Shown piece by piece: positions 24,020 through 32,947 of a stretch of DNA of 64,000 nucleotides. The position numbers and the translations under genes were made by a program. This DNA comes from Halolamina litorea (GTDB taxonomy: Archaea > Halobacteriota > Halobacteria > Halobacteriales > Haloferacaceae). The stretch is from the NCBI RefSeq assembly GCF_026616205.1, contig NZ_JANHGR010000003.1, forward strand, positions 124,001-188,000, given 5' to 3'. The notes under the pieces are model-generated. The model worked only from the letters and a program-made list of their open reading frames with translations, made no database searches and was not told where the DNA came from. Positions within the stretch are counted from its first letter, which is position 1. The number at the start of each line of letters is the position of its first letter.

Positions 24020-26175
24020 CAGGCGTTCCTCTCGATGTCGACGACGGCGTCGCCGTCCACGGTGATGCCAGTCACGTGACCGTCAAACCGGTAGGCGTCG
24101 ACGCCGCTGCCGACCAGGCCGATGACCTTCCCGTCCTCCGCGAAGTCCTCAACGCGGCTCCACATGGTGCCGTCCTCGGTGGGCTGGCTGGCCTCCGTGT
24201 CACGGGCGACCGAGCCCGAAACCGTGAACGTGTAGGTGGTCAGGCCGTCGGTGTCGCCGTCGATGACGATCTGGTTGGGCAGCGTGTCGGCGGTCTCGCT
24301 GTCGCCGTCCGTGGTGCTGTCCGTCGATCCGTCGGTCGACCCGTCCGTGGAGCTGTCCGTCGAACCGTCCGTGGAGTCGTCGGTCGATCCATCCGTGGAG
24401 TCGTCCGTCGACCCATCCGTGGAGTCCCCATCAGTACTGGAGCCGAAAGCGGTCGGGTCGACGACCTCACCGTTGACCAGCACGTCGAAGGCGTAGTCCT
24501 GGTCGTCCCAGTCGAACGACTGGATCGTACCGTCGACGAGGTAGGCGTCGCCGTAGCCGTCGTTGCCGGTGAAGCCGGTGACCGTCACCGTACCGTCGGC
24601 GTTCTGGACGACCGTGTCACCGTTGCCCGACGTGATCATGTCGGAGGTCTCGTGGAGTTCCGCGCTCCCGTCGACCACGAACTCGTAGTTGAGCGGGCCG
24701 GACTGGCGTGCGACCACTTCGACAGTGTCGGCGCCCGTGCTGTCGTCCCCGGTGGAGCTGTCGGTCTTGCCGGTCAGGTCCGCGAACGTCGTCGTCGTCC
24801 CGTCGACCGAGAGGTCGATTGTCGCCGCCGCCGGGACACTGTAGTCGACCACGCTCCCGCTGAAGCGGAAGGAGTCGAGTTCGTCGGGCGCGAGCACGCT
24901 CGTCACCGTCGCCGTGCCGTCGCCGTTGTCGACGACGGTGTCGCTGTCGGCCTCCGCCTCGCCGGCGAGTTCGGCCGAGCCGTCGACCGTGAAGTTCACT
25001 TCGGCCGTTTCGGCGTTATCGGGGCTGGCGTGGAGGGCGAGCGTGTGGTCGAGGGAGGAGTCCTCGGTGGTGCTGCCGGAGCCGCTGCCCCACGGGCCAA
25101 TGTCCGTGCCCACGCCGTCGATGTCGTCGGCCGACGCGTAGCCGGTGACCGCCGACGGGAGCGGGAAGGTGACGCTGTCGTCCTCGGTGAGCCCCGAGCC
25201 GTCGTAATCGGGCTCGATCGTTCGGCTGCCCGAGCCGGCGACGGTACAGTTCTCGATGGTCACGTCCATCTCGCCGCCGGACTTGTCCCGCACGATGTCG
25301 CGGTCCGAGTCGTTGTAGAACGCACAGTCGCGGATCTCGACGGTCGCGCCCGCGGCGCCGTCGTGAAGCTCGATCAGGTCGGCGGTGCCGTCCACGTCGA
25401 GGTAGATGAACCAACAGTTCTCGATCAGCAGGTCCGCGGGGTGACGCAGTCGGATCCCGCGGGCGTGTGGGACGTTCGTGTCGTCGTTCTCGACCTGCTG
25501 GGTGACCGCGATCAGGCTGTTGCGGATGACCGTCCGTTCGTCCTCGTCGGTGCCGTCTCGGTGGCCGACGCGGATGTTGGCGATGTTGTTGTTCACCGCC
25601 GCGCAGTTCTCCATCGTGACCGGCGGCTTGTCGAGGTAGGCGCCGTTGTTCACCATCCACCCCCACGCGGAGTTCCGAACCGTTAGGCGGTCGTTACCGC
25701 CGTCCGGCGTGTACATCGCCCGGTCCTCGCTCTCCTGCCCCCCCTCGGGCCAGATGAGCCCGTCGACGGTCGCACCGGGGTGAAGGTTGATCCCGGACTT
25801 CGGGTCGTGGTTCGACCCGCGGACGACAACGTTCTCGAGGCGACCCTCGATCGACCCGTCCATGGTCCCGGATTCGAGGTTGAGCACGACGTCGCCCGGA
25901 CTCCCCTCACCGACGATGGCCTCGCCGCTGTCGTTGCGGAGGCCGTCGCCGTCCCACGAGTACTCGCCCGCGGGAATCGTCACGTCCCCGCCCGAGAGGT
26001 TCACGTCGGCGGCGGTCGCGCTCCCCATGATCCCGCTCAGACCGCCGAGTGCCGCGGTGGCGCCGACCGCCTTCAGCATCGACCGGCGGCCCAGCTGTCG
26101 CCCCGCCGACTCGTCCGTCGCGTCGTTGGTAGGATCGTCCTTTCCCTGACCGTCGTCGCCATGGCGTTCTGCCAT
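24019..26175 (-). CDS. Tat-exported beta-helix protein with three copies of an unnamed module and a Ser/Thr/Asp repeat
   Basis: 718 residues from MAERHGDDGQ; this start puts the twin-arginine signal GRRSMLKAVGATAALGGLSG at 29-48 and lies 30 bases after a TATA-like AAAATACC. Residues about 58-345 form a beta-helix (IRVGHRDG, GIRLRHPADLLIENCWFIYL). Three ~90-residue modules follow at about 378-467, 485-576 and 634-716, sharing the motif YxFxVxGxx, NADGTVTVTG, DAYxVDGxIxSF. Modules two and three are separated by a 50-residue (STDGSTDD)-type repeat. It is probably a surface protein, paralogous in its helix to 19413-20882 and in its modules to 3739-5568. No catalytic residues can be assigned. Confidence 0.83.
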   Translation of the reverse strand: MAERHGDDGQGKDDPTNDATDESAGRQLGRRSMLKAVGATAALGGLSGIMGSATAADVNLSGGDVTIPAGEYSWDGDGLRNDSGEAIVGEGSPGDVVLNLESGTMDGSIEGRLENVVVRGSNHDPKSGINLHPGATVDGLIWPEGGQESEDRAMYTPDGGNDRLTVRNSAWGWMVNNGAYLDKPPVTMENCAAVNNNIANIRVGHRDGTDEDERTVIRNSLIAVTQQVENDDTNVPHARGIRLRHPADLLIENCWFIYLDVDGTADLIELHDGAAGATVEIRDCAFYNDSDRDIVRDKSGGEMDVTIENCTVAGSGSRTIEPDYDGSGLTEDDSVTFPLPSAVTGYASADDIDGVGTDIGPWGSGSGSTTEDSSLDHTLALHASPDNAETAEVNFTVDGSAELAGEAEADSDTVVDNGDGTATVTSVLAPDELDSFRFSGSVVDYSVPAAATIDLSVDGTTTTFADLTGKTDSSTGDDSTGADTVEVVARQSGPLNYEFVVDGSAELHETSDMITSGNGDTVVQNADGTVTVTGFTGNDGYGDAYLVDGTIQSFDWDDQDYAFDVLVNGEVVDPTAFGSSTDGDSTDGSTDDSTDGSTDDSTDGSTDSSTDGSTDGSTDSTTDGDSETADTLPNQIVIDGDTDGLTTYTFTVSGSVARDTEASQPTEDGTMWSRVEDFAEDGKVIGLVGSGVDAYRFDGHVTGITVDGDAVVDIERNA
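24292..24444 (-). repeat. Coding tandem repeat (Ser-Thr-Asp-Gly linker)
   Basis: Roughly ten 12-18-base degenerate units encode STDGSTDDSTDG-type residues between two modules of the surface protein. Such linkers are flexible, often O-glycosylated, and prone to length change. Confidence 0.8.
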
Positions 26176-26676
26176 GGACGGGTAGAGAGAGATTACCCGA
26201 AAAGGTATTTTGACGGGCTGGGGCCCAGTCGGCGGTAAAACGGGCCTACTTGGCGACGAATGCCATTCAGTTCTGAACCGAATCCAGACCGGATCAAGAC
26301 GAGATCGAAACCCGATGTCGGAAGACTGGCGACCGGCAGAGCTGACGCGCACGCCGACCAGTAGGACGGGTTATACGTTCAGTAGGGCCTTTCGAACGAT
26401 TCGGTAACCACGTTCTACAGCCGGTAGGACGGTCCATACGGGTTGAAGAGGCGGAGAACGGCGTCGATCGGCTGTCGGTCCGTCGACGTCGACGGCGGGG
26501 CCGCGATCGCGGGAACGCCGGATGGGCCCCGGCCGCGGCGTCATCGTCGCGCACGGGCCCGTTTCGGTAGGTCGGTCGTACGGCTCGGGGAGGGGTACCT
26601 GCAGTGGTCACGATATCCATAACAATTGCTGGGGGCGGGGAACACGGCTCCCGTGTCACCCCGAGTATCGACCGAG
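26176..26676. other. 500-base divergent intergenic region
   Basis: No gene seen. Two promoters are suggested: AAAATACC on the minus strand at about 26200-26207 for the beta-helix gene, and CCATAACAATT at about 26614-26624 on the plus strand before the AlkP gene. Two CAGTAGG copies flank GGTTATACGTT near 26365-26385. Confidence 0.4.
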
Positions 26677-28266
26677 ATGGAGACGCTGCTTATCGGCCTC
26701 GACGGGGTCTGTCGGGACGTGCTCGAGCCGATGTTCGACGCCGATCGGCTGCCGGCGCTCGCCTCGCTGTTCGAGGACGGGGTCGTCGGCGACCTCGAAT
26801 CGCAGGTGCCGCCGTGGACCCCGAGCGCGTGGCCGTCGCTGTACACGGGTGTCAACCCCGGGAAGCACGGCGCGTTCGACTTCCTAGCGTTCGACGGCTA
26901 CGACTGGGGGCTGGTGAACCGGACCCACGTGCGCGAGCACGCGATCTGGGAGCTACTGGATCGCCACGATACCTCGAGCGTGGTCGTGAACGTGCCCGTG
27001 ACCGGCCCACCCCGTGAGTTCGACGGCGCGCTCGTGCCCGGCTACGTCAGTCCGGAGCCGCCCACCTGTCACCCGGAGGGACTGCTCGACGAACTCGAAG
27101 CGGAGCTCGGGGAGTACCGCGTGTACGCCCCGTCCGGCGTCGAGGGCGACGAAGCGATCGAGTGGTACCGGCGGCTGGTAGAGATGCGCGGGGAAGCGTT
27201 CCGACTGCTCGCCGAGCGCGAGGACCCGACGTTCGGCTTCCTCCAGTTCCAGCAGACCGACACGGTGTTCCACGAGCGGCCGGCGGACGAGACGGCCGTT
27301 CACACCGTCTTCGAGGCCGTCGACGAACAGGTCGCCGAGACGCTCGAGGCGTGTGACCCAGACCGGGTGATCGTCGCCAGCGACCACGGCATCGGCCCCT
27401 ACAGCGAGGACGAGTTCCGGGTCAACGAGTACCTCGCCGAGATGGACTACCTCCGCACGACCACCGGCGAGGGCGGGATGCCCTCCTGGAGCAGCATCGT
27501 CAGGGAGAAAGAGGAGTCCGCTTCCTCGGTCGGCGGCCGGCTGGTGGCACTCGCGGCCACGCTGGGAATCAGCAGCCAGCGGATGGGCGATCTGCTGGAC
27601 CGCCTCGGCCTGAAAGACTTCGTCCTCCGGCACGTCTCGACGGGGACGGTCCGGGCCGGCTCCGAGCGCGTCGACTTCGCGGACTCGGCGGCGTACATGC
27701 GTTCGCGCACCGAGTTGGGCGTCCGGATCAACAAGGCCGGCCGGGACCCCTCGGGAGTCGTCGCGCCCGCGGAGTACTCGGCAGTTCGGGACGACCTGAT
27801 CACCGCGCTGAACGAGGCGCGGGCACCCGACGGCGAGCCGATCTTCGACGACGTGGCGCCCGCCGAGGAGTTCTTCGATGGGCCCTACGCCGACGAAGCC
27901 GTCGACATCGTCACGATCCCGGCGGGGTTCGACCGCCTGCTGTCGGCGGCGATCCGTGGCGAGGTGTTCGGCGACCCGCCAGACGAGTGGAACCACAAGC
28001 GGACGGGCATCGTCGCGATGACGGGCGACGGCGTCGACGAGACTGCGGGTCTCGACGGCGCGCACCTGTTCGACGTGGCGCCGACGGTGCTCTCCTCGCT
28101 CGGGCTGCCACCGTGTGACCGCATGGACGGGGGCACGCTCGCCCCCATCGACGGGGTCGAGCCGGAGCCGTACGCGCCGTTCGACCCGCGGCTCGAACGG
28201 ACCGAAGACGACGACGTGACCGAGCGGCTCTCACAGCTCGGATACATCGACGACAATGAGTATTGA
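26677..28266 (+). CDS. AlkP-superfamily phosphodiesterase-like protein
   Basis: 529 residues from METLLIGLDGVCRDVLEPMF. The type I phosphodiesterase/nucleotide pyrophosphatase pattern is complete: first metal Asp in GLDG, nucleophile region WTPSAWPSLYTGVNPGKHG (candidate Thr/Ser), VIVASDHGIGPY, and the His-containing end region NHKRTGIVAMTG. It ends VTERLSQLGYIDDNEY, sharing the L-x-x-LGY ending with the other two AlkP-like proteins. There is no signal peptide. It overlaps the FemAB/GNAT-like gene by 11 bases, suggesting a joint role in surface polymer synthesis. Confidence 0.85.
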   Translation: METLLIGLDGVCRDVLEPMFDADRLPALASLFEDGVVGDLESQVPPWTPSAWPSLYTGVNPGKHGAFDFLAFDGYDWGLVNRTHVREHAIWELLDRHDTSSVVVNVPVTGPPREFDGALVPGYVSPEPPTCHPEGLLDELEAELGEYRVYAPSGVEGDEAIEWYRRLVEMRGEAFRLLAEREDPTFGFLQFQQTDTVFHERPADETAVHTVFEAVDEQVAETLEACDPDRVIVASDHGIGPYSEDEFRVNEYLAEMDYLRTTTGEGGMPSWSSIVREKEESASSVGGRLVALAATLGISSQRMGDLLDRLGLKDFVLRHVSTGTVRAGSERVDFADSAAYMRSRTELGVRINKAGRDPSGVVAPAEYSAVRDDLITALNEARAPDGEPIFDDVAPAEEFFDGPYADEAVDIVTIPAGFDRLLSAAIRGEVFGDPPDEWNHKRTGIVAMTGDGVDETAGLDGAHLFDVAPTVLSSLGLPPCDRMDGGTLAPIDGVEPEPYAPFDPRLERTEDDDVTERLSQLGYIDDNEY

Positions 28267-29257
28267 GGTAACCACGGTCGACGACGCGGGAAGGTGGAAC
28301 GAACTGTTGTCGGAGACGGCGGGGGCGGCCGCGTTCCACCACACGGGGGCACTGGAGGTGTTCGAAGCACACAGCGCCGGGACGTGTCACCGTCTCGTCG
28401 GGCTGAAAGGCGAGGAACCGGTCGGGCTGTTCCCGGTGTTCACGATGCGGAAGGGCCCGGCGACTGCGGCGGTCTCGCCGCCGCCGAACCTCAAACTCCC
28501 GTATCTCGGACCGCAAGTGCTCAACCGCCAGTCACCCAAGCGGCGACGGCGGGACAAGCGGAACCGCCGGTTCGTCGATGCGTGTCTCGACTGGCTGGCG
28601 AGCGAACACAGTCCGAACTACACGTCGATCCGGACCGCGCCGGGCTACGATGACGTCCGGCCGTTCATCTGGCAGGAGTACGAGACGACGCCGCGGTACA
28701 CATACGTCGTGGACATCGACCGGGATCCCGAGACGCTCCTGTCGGCGTTCAGTACTGACGCCCGGCGGAACGTCACCGACGAGTACGACGTGGAGTACGA
28801 ACTGACCGAGGGGAGCATCGACGACATCGACCGCATCGTCGAGCAGGTCGAGCAGCGCCACGCGGAGCAGGACGAGTCGTACCCGCTGGACGCCGCGGTC
28901 GTGCGCGATCTCTACCGGTCGCTCCCGGAGGGTGTCGTCCGGCCGTACGTCTGCCGTATCGACGGATCGTTCACTGGCGGCGTCATCAACATGGAGTACG
29001 GCGACCACGCCGTGCGCTGGGTTGGCGGGGCGAAGGTGTCGGCGGACCTTCCGGTGAACGACCTGCTCGACTGGGCGTACATCACCGACGCGATGGAGCG
29101 GGACGTGCTGACCTACGACCTCGCCGGGGCGAACAACCCGCGTATCGCCCGGTTCAAGGCGAAGTTCGCGCCGGACCTCGTCCCCTACTACCGGCTGGAG
29201 AACGGGACGCGAACCATGTCGACGCTCTCGAAGCTGTACGGGAGCCTCAGCGGGTGA
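28256..29257 (+). CDS. FemAB/CelD-type GNAT acyl- or aminoacyltransferase
   Basis: 333 residues. The double-GNAT FemAB-like layout is visible: AFHHTGALEVFEAHSAGTCH, VGLFPVFTMRKGP, LPYLGPQVLN, YVVDIDRDPETLLSAFSTDA, ARRNVTDEYDV and the second half VCRIDGSFTGGVINMEYGD, NDLLDWAYITDAMERDV, FKAKFAPDLVPYYRLE. Members add amino acids or acyl groups to glycan or lipid-linked precursors. Its coupling to the AlkP gene (11-base overlap) suggests exopolysaccharide or glycoprotein decoration. The substrate is unknown. Confidence 0.8.
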   Translation: MSIEVTTVDDAGRWNELLSETAGAAAFHHTGALEVFEAHSAGTCHRLVGLKGEEPVGLFPVFTMRKGPATAAVSPPPNLKLPYLGPQVLNRQSPKRRRRDKRNRRFVDACLDWLASEHSPNYTSIRTAPGYDDVRPFIWQEYETTPRYTYVVDIDRDPETLLSAFSTDARRNVTDEYDVEYELTEGSIDDIDRIVEQVEQRHAEQDESYPLDAAVVRDLYRSLPEGVVRPYVCRIDGSFTGGVINMEYGDHAVRWVGGAKVSADLPVNDLLDWAYITDAMERDVLTYDLAGANNPRIARFKAKFAPDLVPYYRLENGTRTMSTLSKLYGSLSG

Positions 29258-29311
29258 GTGCCAGCACGGAGTCGGCTGACCGGACAGTCGGTGAAGAGAG
29301 GGCGGCGCCGA

Positions 29312-29731
29312 TCAGTCGCTGATCGACGGTACGTCCGGGGGCGACTCCGTCAGCGGGGAGAGGAGTGCCGGGCCCACGATGTCGATCCCGTAGGCGTCGG
29401 CGATACTGAGTGCGCCAGTGTCGAACCCGACCGCCGAGACGACGATCACGTCCTCCGGGGCGGCGACTTCCGCGTAGACCCCGAGCAGCGTCGAGGCCGT
29501 GATCTCCCCCGCCTCACCCGGGACGGCGAGGATGATCCGTGGGTTGGCCGCGCGGACGAACAGTACCACGCCCGCCTCCACGGGTCGAGTCACGTCACCG
29601 GTTCCGGGCGGTAGCTCCGCCTCGGAGGGCCTGACGACCTCCCAGCCGTACTCCCCCCACGTACGTGCGACGACCCGAGCGAACGCCTCCGCGTCGAGTT
29701 CGCGGAACTGATCGACCGTGCTGGAACTCAT
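29312..29731 (-). CDS. Restriction-endonuclease-like (Mrr-type) protein, possibly degenerate
   Basis: 139 residues from MSSSTVDQFRELDAEAFARV. The layout FARVVARTWGEYGWEVVRPS, then a beta-strand VVLFVRAANPRIILAVP and ASTLLGVYAEVAAPEDVIVV, DTGALSIADAYGIDIVGPAL, resembles the Mrr-like PD-(D/E)xK fold. The usual D...(E/Q)xK catalytic set is not clear: the strand after GVVLFVRA lacks an obvious lysine, so it may be a non-catalytic DNA-binding relative. A start 30 codons upstream is less likely. It is monocistronic. Confidence 0.55.
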   Translation of the reverse strand: MSSSTVDQFRELDAEAFARVVARTWGEYGWEVVRPSEAELPPGTGDVTRPVEAGVVLFVRAANPRIILAVPGEAGEITASTLLGVYAEVAAPEDVIVVSAVGFDTGALSIADAYGIDIVGPALLSPLTESPPDVPSISD

Positions 29732-29957
29732 CGTCCCCCGGTGACTGCCGGCCTCAATCGCCGCGTCGGATCGCGGACCCGTCGTCCCGTTCGATGTCGT
29801 ACCATCAACAACGCAACACAATCGGGTTTGGCTTGGTTATACACTTCTTACCCATCGATTTCTGGGGTTCCGAGGTCGTTCGCGGAAGGTCGAAAAAGCG
29901 GCCTGCGTCGGCGGCGTCGATGCTCGTCAAGGCTGCTGTGTCCGTCGCGGTACTGAC

Positions 29958-31250
29958 TCAGTCATGGACGTGCGCCGATCCCGAGTGGCCCTCGGCAGGG
30001 GCTGGCGGTTCGTGCGTGCCGAACTCCGGGTGGGTCTCCTCCATCCAGAGGGTGACGATTCCCCCCGAGACGAACATCAGGCCGGCAGTCAGGTAGAACG
30101 CGGCCTCGACGCTGGCGAACTGCATCGCCAGCCCGATGACGATGGCGCCGACGCCGTAGCCCGAGTCGCGCCACATCCGGTAGACGCCCATCCCGGTCGC
30201 CCGCCACGTCGGGTGGGCGGCGTCACCGGGCACCGTCATCAGGTTCGGGTACAGCAGCGCCATGCCGATCCCGGAGAGCCCGGCGAGGGTTACCCACGGG
30301 AGATAGCCCTCCACGAGCACCATCCCGAGAATGCCGGCGCCGGCGAGGAACATGCCGGCGACGACTGGTGGGCGGCGACCGATGCGGTCGGCCAGCCCGC
30401 CGGTCCCGATCTGGAGGAAGTACATCGCGCTGTGGACGCCGACGACGAACCCGACCGCGGCGATGCCGAGCCCCCGACTCGTGAGGTAGAGCGGGACGGC
30501 GAGCCAGAACAGCGTATCGACGAACTTCTCGATGTGGCCGGCCTGGGCCGCGGCGAACAGCGTCCGGTCGCCGTAAGTCGCGCGCTTCAGGACCGCGACG
30601 AACGGGAGGTTCGCGTCGTGGTGGTCCTCGTCCTCGATCTCCGCTCGTGCGAGTTGCAGCGTCTCCTTGACCAGGAACACCGAAAGCAGGAACGCCAGAA
30701 CGACGACGATCGCGAGGAAGTAGAACGGCTCGGGCCGGAGCCCCGTCCGGGCGGCGATGGCGCCCGTGATCCACGCGCCGACAGCGACGCCCGTGTAGCC
30801 GAACGCCTCGTCGATCCCCACGGCGAGACCACGCTGGTCCGGCCCCGCGATGTCGATCTTTGCGTTGATCGCCATGCTCCACGTCAGCGCCTGGTTGACC
30901 CCCAGCAGGACGTTCCCGACGGTGACCCAAGCCCAGTTGGGGGCGTAGATGAGGATGACCGGTAGCGGGAGCGCGGTCAGCCAGCCGAGGATCAACACGG
31001 GTCGGCGACCGTACGCGCCGCCCCACTTGCCGGCATAGAGGTTCAGGAACCCCTTGACGAAGCCGAAGGAGACGACGAACGAGCCGATGACGAACAGCGA
31101 CTCGACGCCGAGCACGTCGCGGCCGAGAACGGGGACCACGGCCCGTTCGGAGCCGATAGTCAGCCCGGTGGCGAACACCAACAGGACGTGGAGCGAGAAC
31201 TGTCCGAGGTGTTCGCGGATCCCCTGTGTCGGCTCGGTGTCGCTGCTCAT
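29958..31250 (-). CDS. MFS transporter
   Basis: 430 residues, start at MSSDTEPTQGIREHL. Twelve predicted spans; the loop 2-3 motif KWGGAYGRRPVLILG and the second-half copy GGLADRIGRRPPVVAG are the MFS signatures. A hydrophilic centre (EDEDHHDANLP) separates the halves, and the C-terminal tail is His-rich (EGHSGSAHVHD). The substrate is unknown; drug or metabolite efflux is typical. It is divergent from an HTH-10 regulator, with a palindrome between them, so it may be that regulator's target. Confidence 0.88.
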   Translation of the reverse strand: MSSDTEPTQGIREHLGQFSLHVLLVFATGLTIGSERAVVPVLGRDVLGVESLFVIGSFVVSFGFVKGFLNLYAGKWGGAYGRRPVLILGWLTALPLPVILIYAPNWAWVTVGNVLLGVNQALTWSMAINAKIDIAGPDQRGLAVGIDEAFGYTGVAVGAWITGAIAARTGLRPEPFYFLAIVVVLAFLLSVFLVKETLQLARAEIEDEDHHDANLPFVAVLKRATYGDRTLFAAAQAGHIEKFVDTLFWLAVPLYLTSRGLGIAAVGFVVGVHSAMYFLQIGTGGLADRIGRRPPVVAGMFLAGAGILGMVLVEGYLPWVTLAGLSGIGMALLYPNLMTVPGDAAHPTWRATGMGVYRMWRDSGYGVGAIVIGLAMQFASVEAAFYLTAGLMFVSGGIVTLWMEETHPEFGTHEPPAPAEGHSGSAHVHD

Positions 31251-31365
31251 CGACCACCCCGAAGGCGGCCGGTGCTGTCGCTGTCGGTTCCCTCCCACGC
31301 CGGTTCGTCGACGGACGCCGCCATCAGTACCTTTCGATTGGTACGGTACGGGGATATGGGTACTG

Positions 31366-31379
31366 CCGGTCATGACCGG
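31366..31379. promoter_or_regulatory. Palindrome between MFS gene and regulator (possible operator)
   Basis: CCGGTCATGACCGG is a perfect 14-base palindrome 35 bases before the regulator's ATG, in a stretch with several GGTAC repeats. Confidence 0.45.
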
Positions 31380-31413
31380 TACCGTTAATCACTGCACTCC
31401 CGAACCTGTCGGT

Positions 31414-32124
31414 ATGGGTCTGTACGAGGCCTCGATCCGGGTCAGACACGAGTGTCCGTACCGACGGATCTCGGAACGGCACCCGGACCTGACGATCCGC
31501 GAGTGGCCGTTGAGCGACTGCCAGGTGCTCGAAATCTCGACGGCGGCGACGCCGACCGACGAACTGCTCGCCGAGATCGACGAGATCGGGACCGTGCTAC
31601 ACGAATCGGCGAACGACGAGGGCTATCACGTCGTCACTCGCTCCTGTCTCTGTTCGCTCGAAGCGTCGATCGTCGACCGGTTCGAGGACCACAACTGCCT
31701 GTACCAGTCGCCGACGATCTACCGACAGGGGTGGGAACACTACACGGTAATCGCGTTCGACGAGGACGACGTGCGGGACCTGCTTGCCGACCTCCGGGCC
31801 GACCGGGACATCGAACTGCTCTCGAAGACGGCGATTTCGGAGACACAGATCCCACACACCATGCTGGCACCGGCCGGACGGCTGTTCGAGGACCTCACCG
31901 ACCGACAGTTGGCGGCGCTCCAGGTCGCGCTCGAACGAGGCTACTACGAACAGCCACGGAAGACCACGCTGCGGGAGTTAGCCGAGGGGACCACCGTTGC
32001 CCGCTCAACCTACGAAGAACACCTCCGCAAGGCGGAGAACAAACTCCTCACGAACGCGGGACAGTTCCTCCGGCTAGTTACTGCCACTTCGACGGCCGAC
32101 CCACTCGGAGTGGCGTCGCCGTAA
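31414..32124 (+). CDS. HTH-10 (bacterio-opsin activator-like) transcriptional regulator
   Basis: 236 residues from MGLYEASIRVRHECPYRRIS. The sensor part contains clustered Cys/His (HECPY, SDCQVLEIS, SCLCS, HNCLYQSP). The C-terminal helix-turn-helix region is LTDRQLAALQVALERGYYEQ, PRKTTLRELAEGTTVARSTYEEHLRKAENKLL, typical of HTH_10. Cytoplasmic. The Cys cluster would fit a metal or thiol ligand, though that is inference. It is divergent from the MFS gene, suggesting local control. Confidence 0.87.
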   Translation: MGLYEASIRVRHECPYRRISERHPDLTIREWPLSDCQVLEISTAATPTDELLAEIDEIGTVLHESANDEGYHVVTRSCLCSLEASIVDRFEDHNCLYQSPTIYRQGWEHYTVIAFDEDDVRDLLADLRADRDIELLSKTAISETQIPHTMLAPAGRLFEDLTDRQLAALQVALERGYYEQPRKTTLRELAEGTTVARSTYEEHLRKAENKLLTNAGQFLRLVTATSTADPLGVASP

Positions 32125-32179
32125 TGGGTGGACGCTGACGGAAGCGAACGGTATCACCAGAGAACCAAGGTGGGGTAGT

Positions 32180-32392
32180 TCACGAGCCGAAGTAGGGGAT
32201 GTGATCCCACTCAAAGATCATACAGAAGAGGATCGAGAAGCCCCAGAGCGTCCCGCTCGCGACCAGTACGTACCAGCCGAGCGGTACTGTTTCCCAGACG
32301 ACGATCATCAACACGCTGAGTACGACGCCAACGAGGCCGATCACCGCACCGATCACGCCGGGGCAGTCGGCCGGTGAAGGTAGAGAGACCAT
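32180..32392 (-). CDS. Small two-span membrane protein
   Basis: 70 residues, MVSLPSPADCPGVIGAVIGL, two membrane helices (about 12-34 and 39-61), ending FEWDHIPYFGS. No family recognised. It lies at the left edge of the origin region. Just past its stop (plus-strand 32169-32183) is a 15-base sequence nearly identical to one at the TnpB right end. Confidence 0.55.
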   Translation of the reverse strand: MVSLPSPADCPGVIGAVIGLVGVVLSVLMIVVWETVPLGWYVLVASGTLWGFSILFCMIFEWDHIPYFGS

Positions 32393-32491
32393 GTTTTTCA
32401 GATAACACGATTGGTCGTGAGGATACTAAACGGTGACCTTGGATGACGAAGGTGTCGAGGGTGAGTTCCCTGGCCGAAATCGAGGCTCGCT

Positions 32492-32533
32492 GGAACACAC
32501 ACACCCCGGGTGTCGAGTGTAAGTGCCAAAATA
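32492..32533 (-). repeat. Left arm of ~42-base origin inverted repeat
   Basis: Reverse complement reads TATTTTGGCACTTACACTCG and continues through CACCCGGGGTGTGTG and GTTCC. It is nearly identical to 32948-32990 in the opposite direction, with the AT-rich region between them. Confidence 0.85.
32502..32521 (-). repeat. Origin recognition box ORB1
   Basis: Exact consensus TACACTCGACACCCGGGGTG on the minus strand; the only ORB in this orientation, left of the AT-rich region. Confidence 0.85.
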
Positions 32534-32764
32534 CGGTGGTGGGAGTCCTTCTACGACGCGGTCACGAATCGGCCGAAGTGGCGAAAGCGCAGAGTAGGAC
32601 GGTGGTGTACACGAGATCCAGCACGACCTCGTCGATTCCTCGATCCATCGGGACGTTCTGTCGTCGAGGCCCGAACAGATCATGGCGGATGGCCGCAGCC
32701 GAACAAATGCTACTTAAAAGACGGCGCGACTGTACAATTCAGGACGTGTGGGTTACTCTCTTCT

Positions 32765-32870
32765 TGCGTTCTCAGATGTCTGTTTTGCTGCTACAATAAA
32801 ATATATACCATAGATATAGATAGTAGTAGTAGTAGCAGTCCCAGACACGAAGTAGGAGTCTACTAACTAC
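32765..32870. other. AT-rich DNA unwinding element candidate
   Basis: Contains ACAATAAAATATATACCATA, then ATAGATATAGA and five TAG triplets (about 32819-32835), in striking contrast to the GC-rich surroundings, and lies between oppositely oriented ORBs. This is the layout of archaeal origins. Confidence 0.75.
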
Positions 32871-32947
32871 TGTTCGTGGCGTTGTCGTCGCTGTACCGTC
32901 TACCGTCCCAATTTGGTAAACGCGGCGAAGCGACCCCCCACCCCCAC

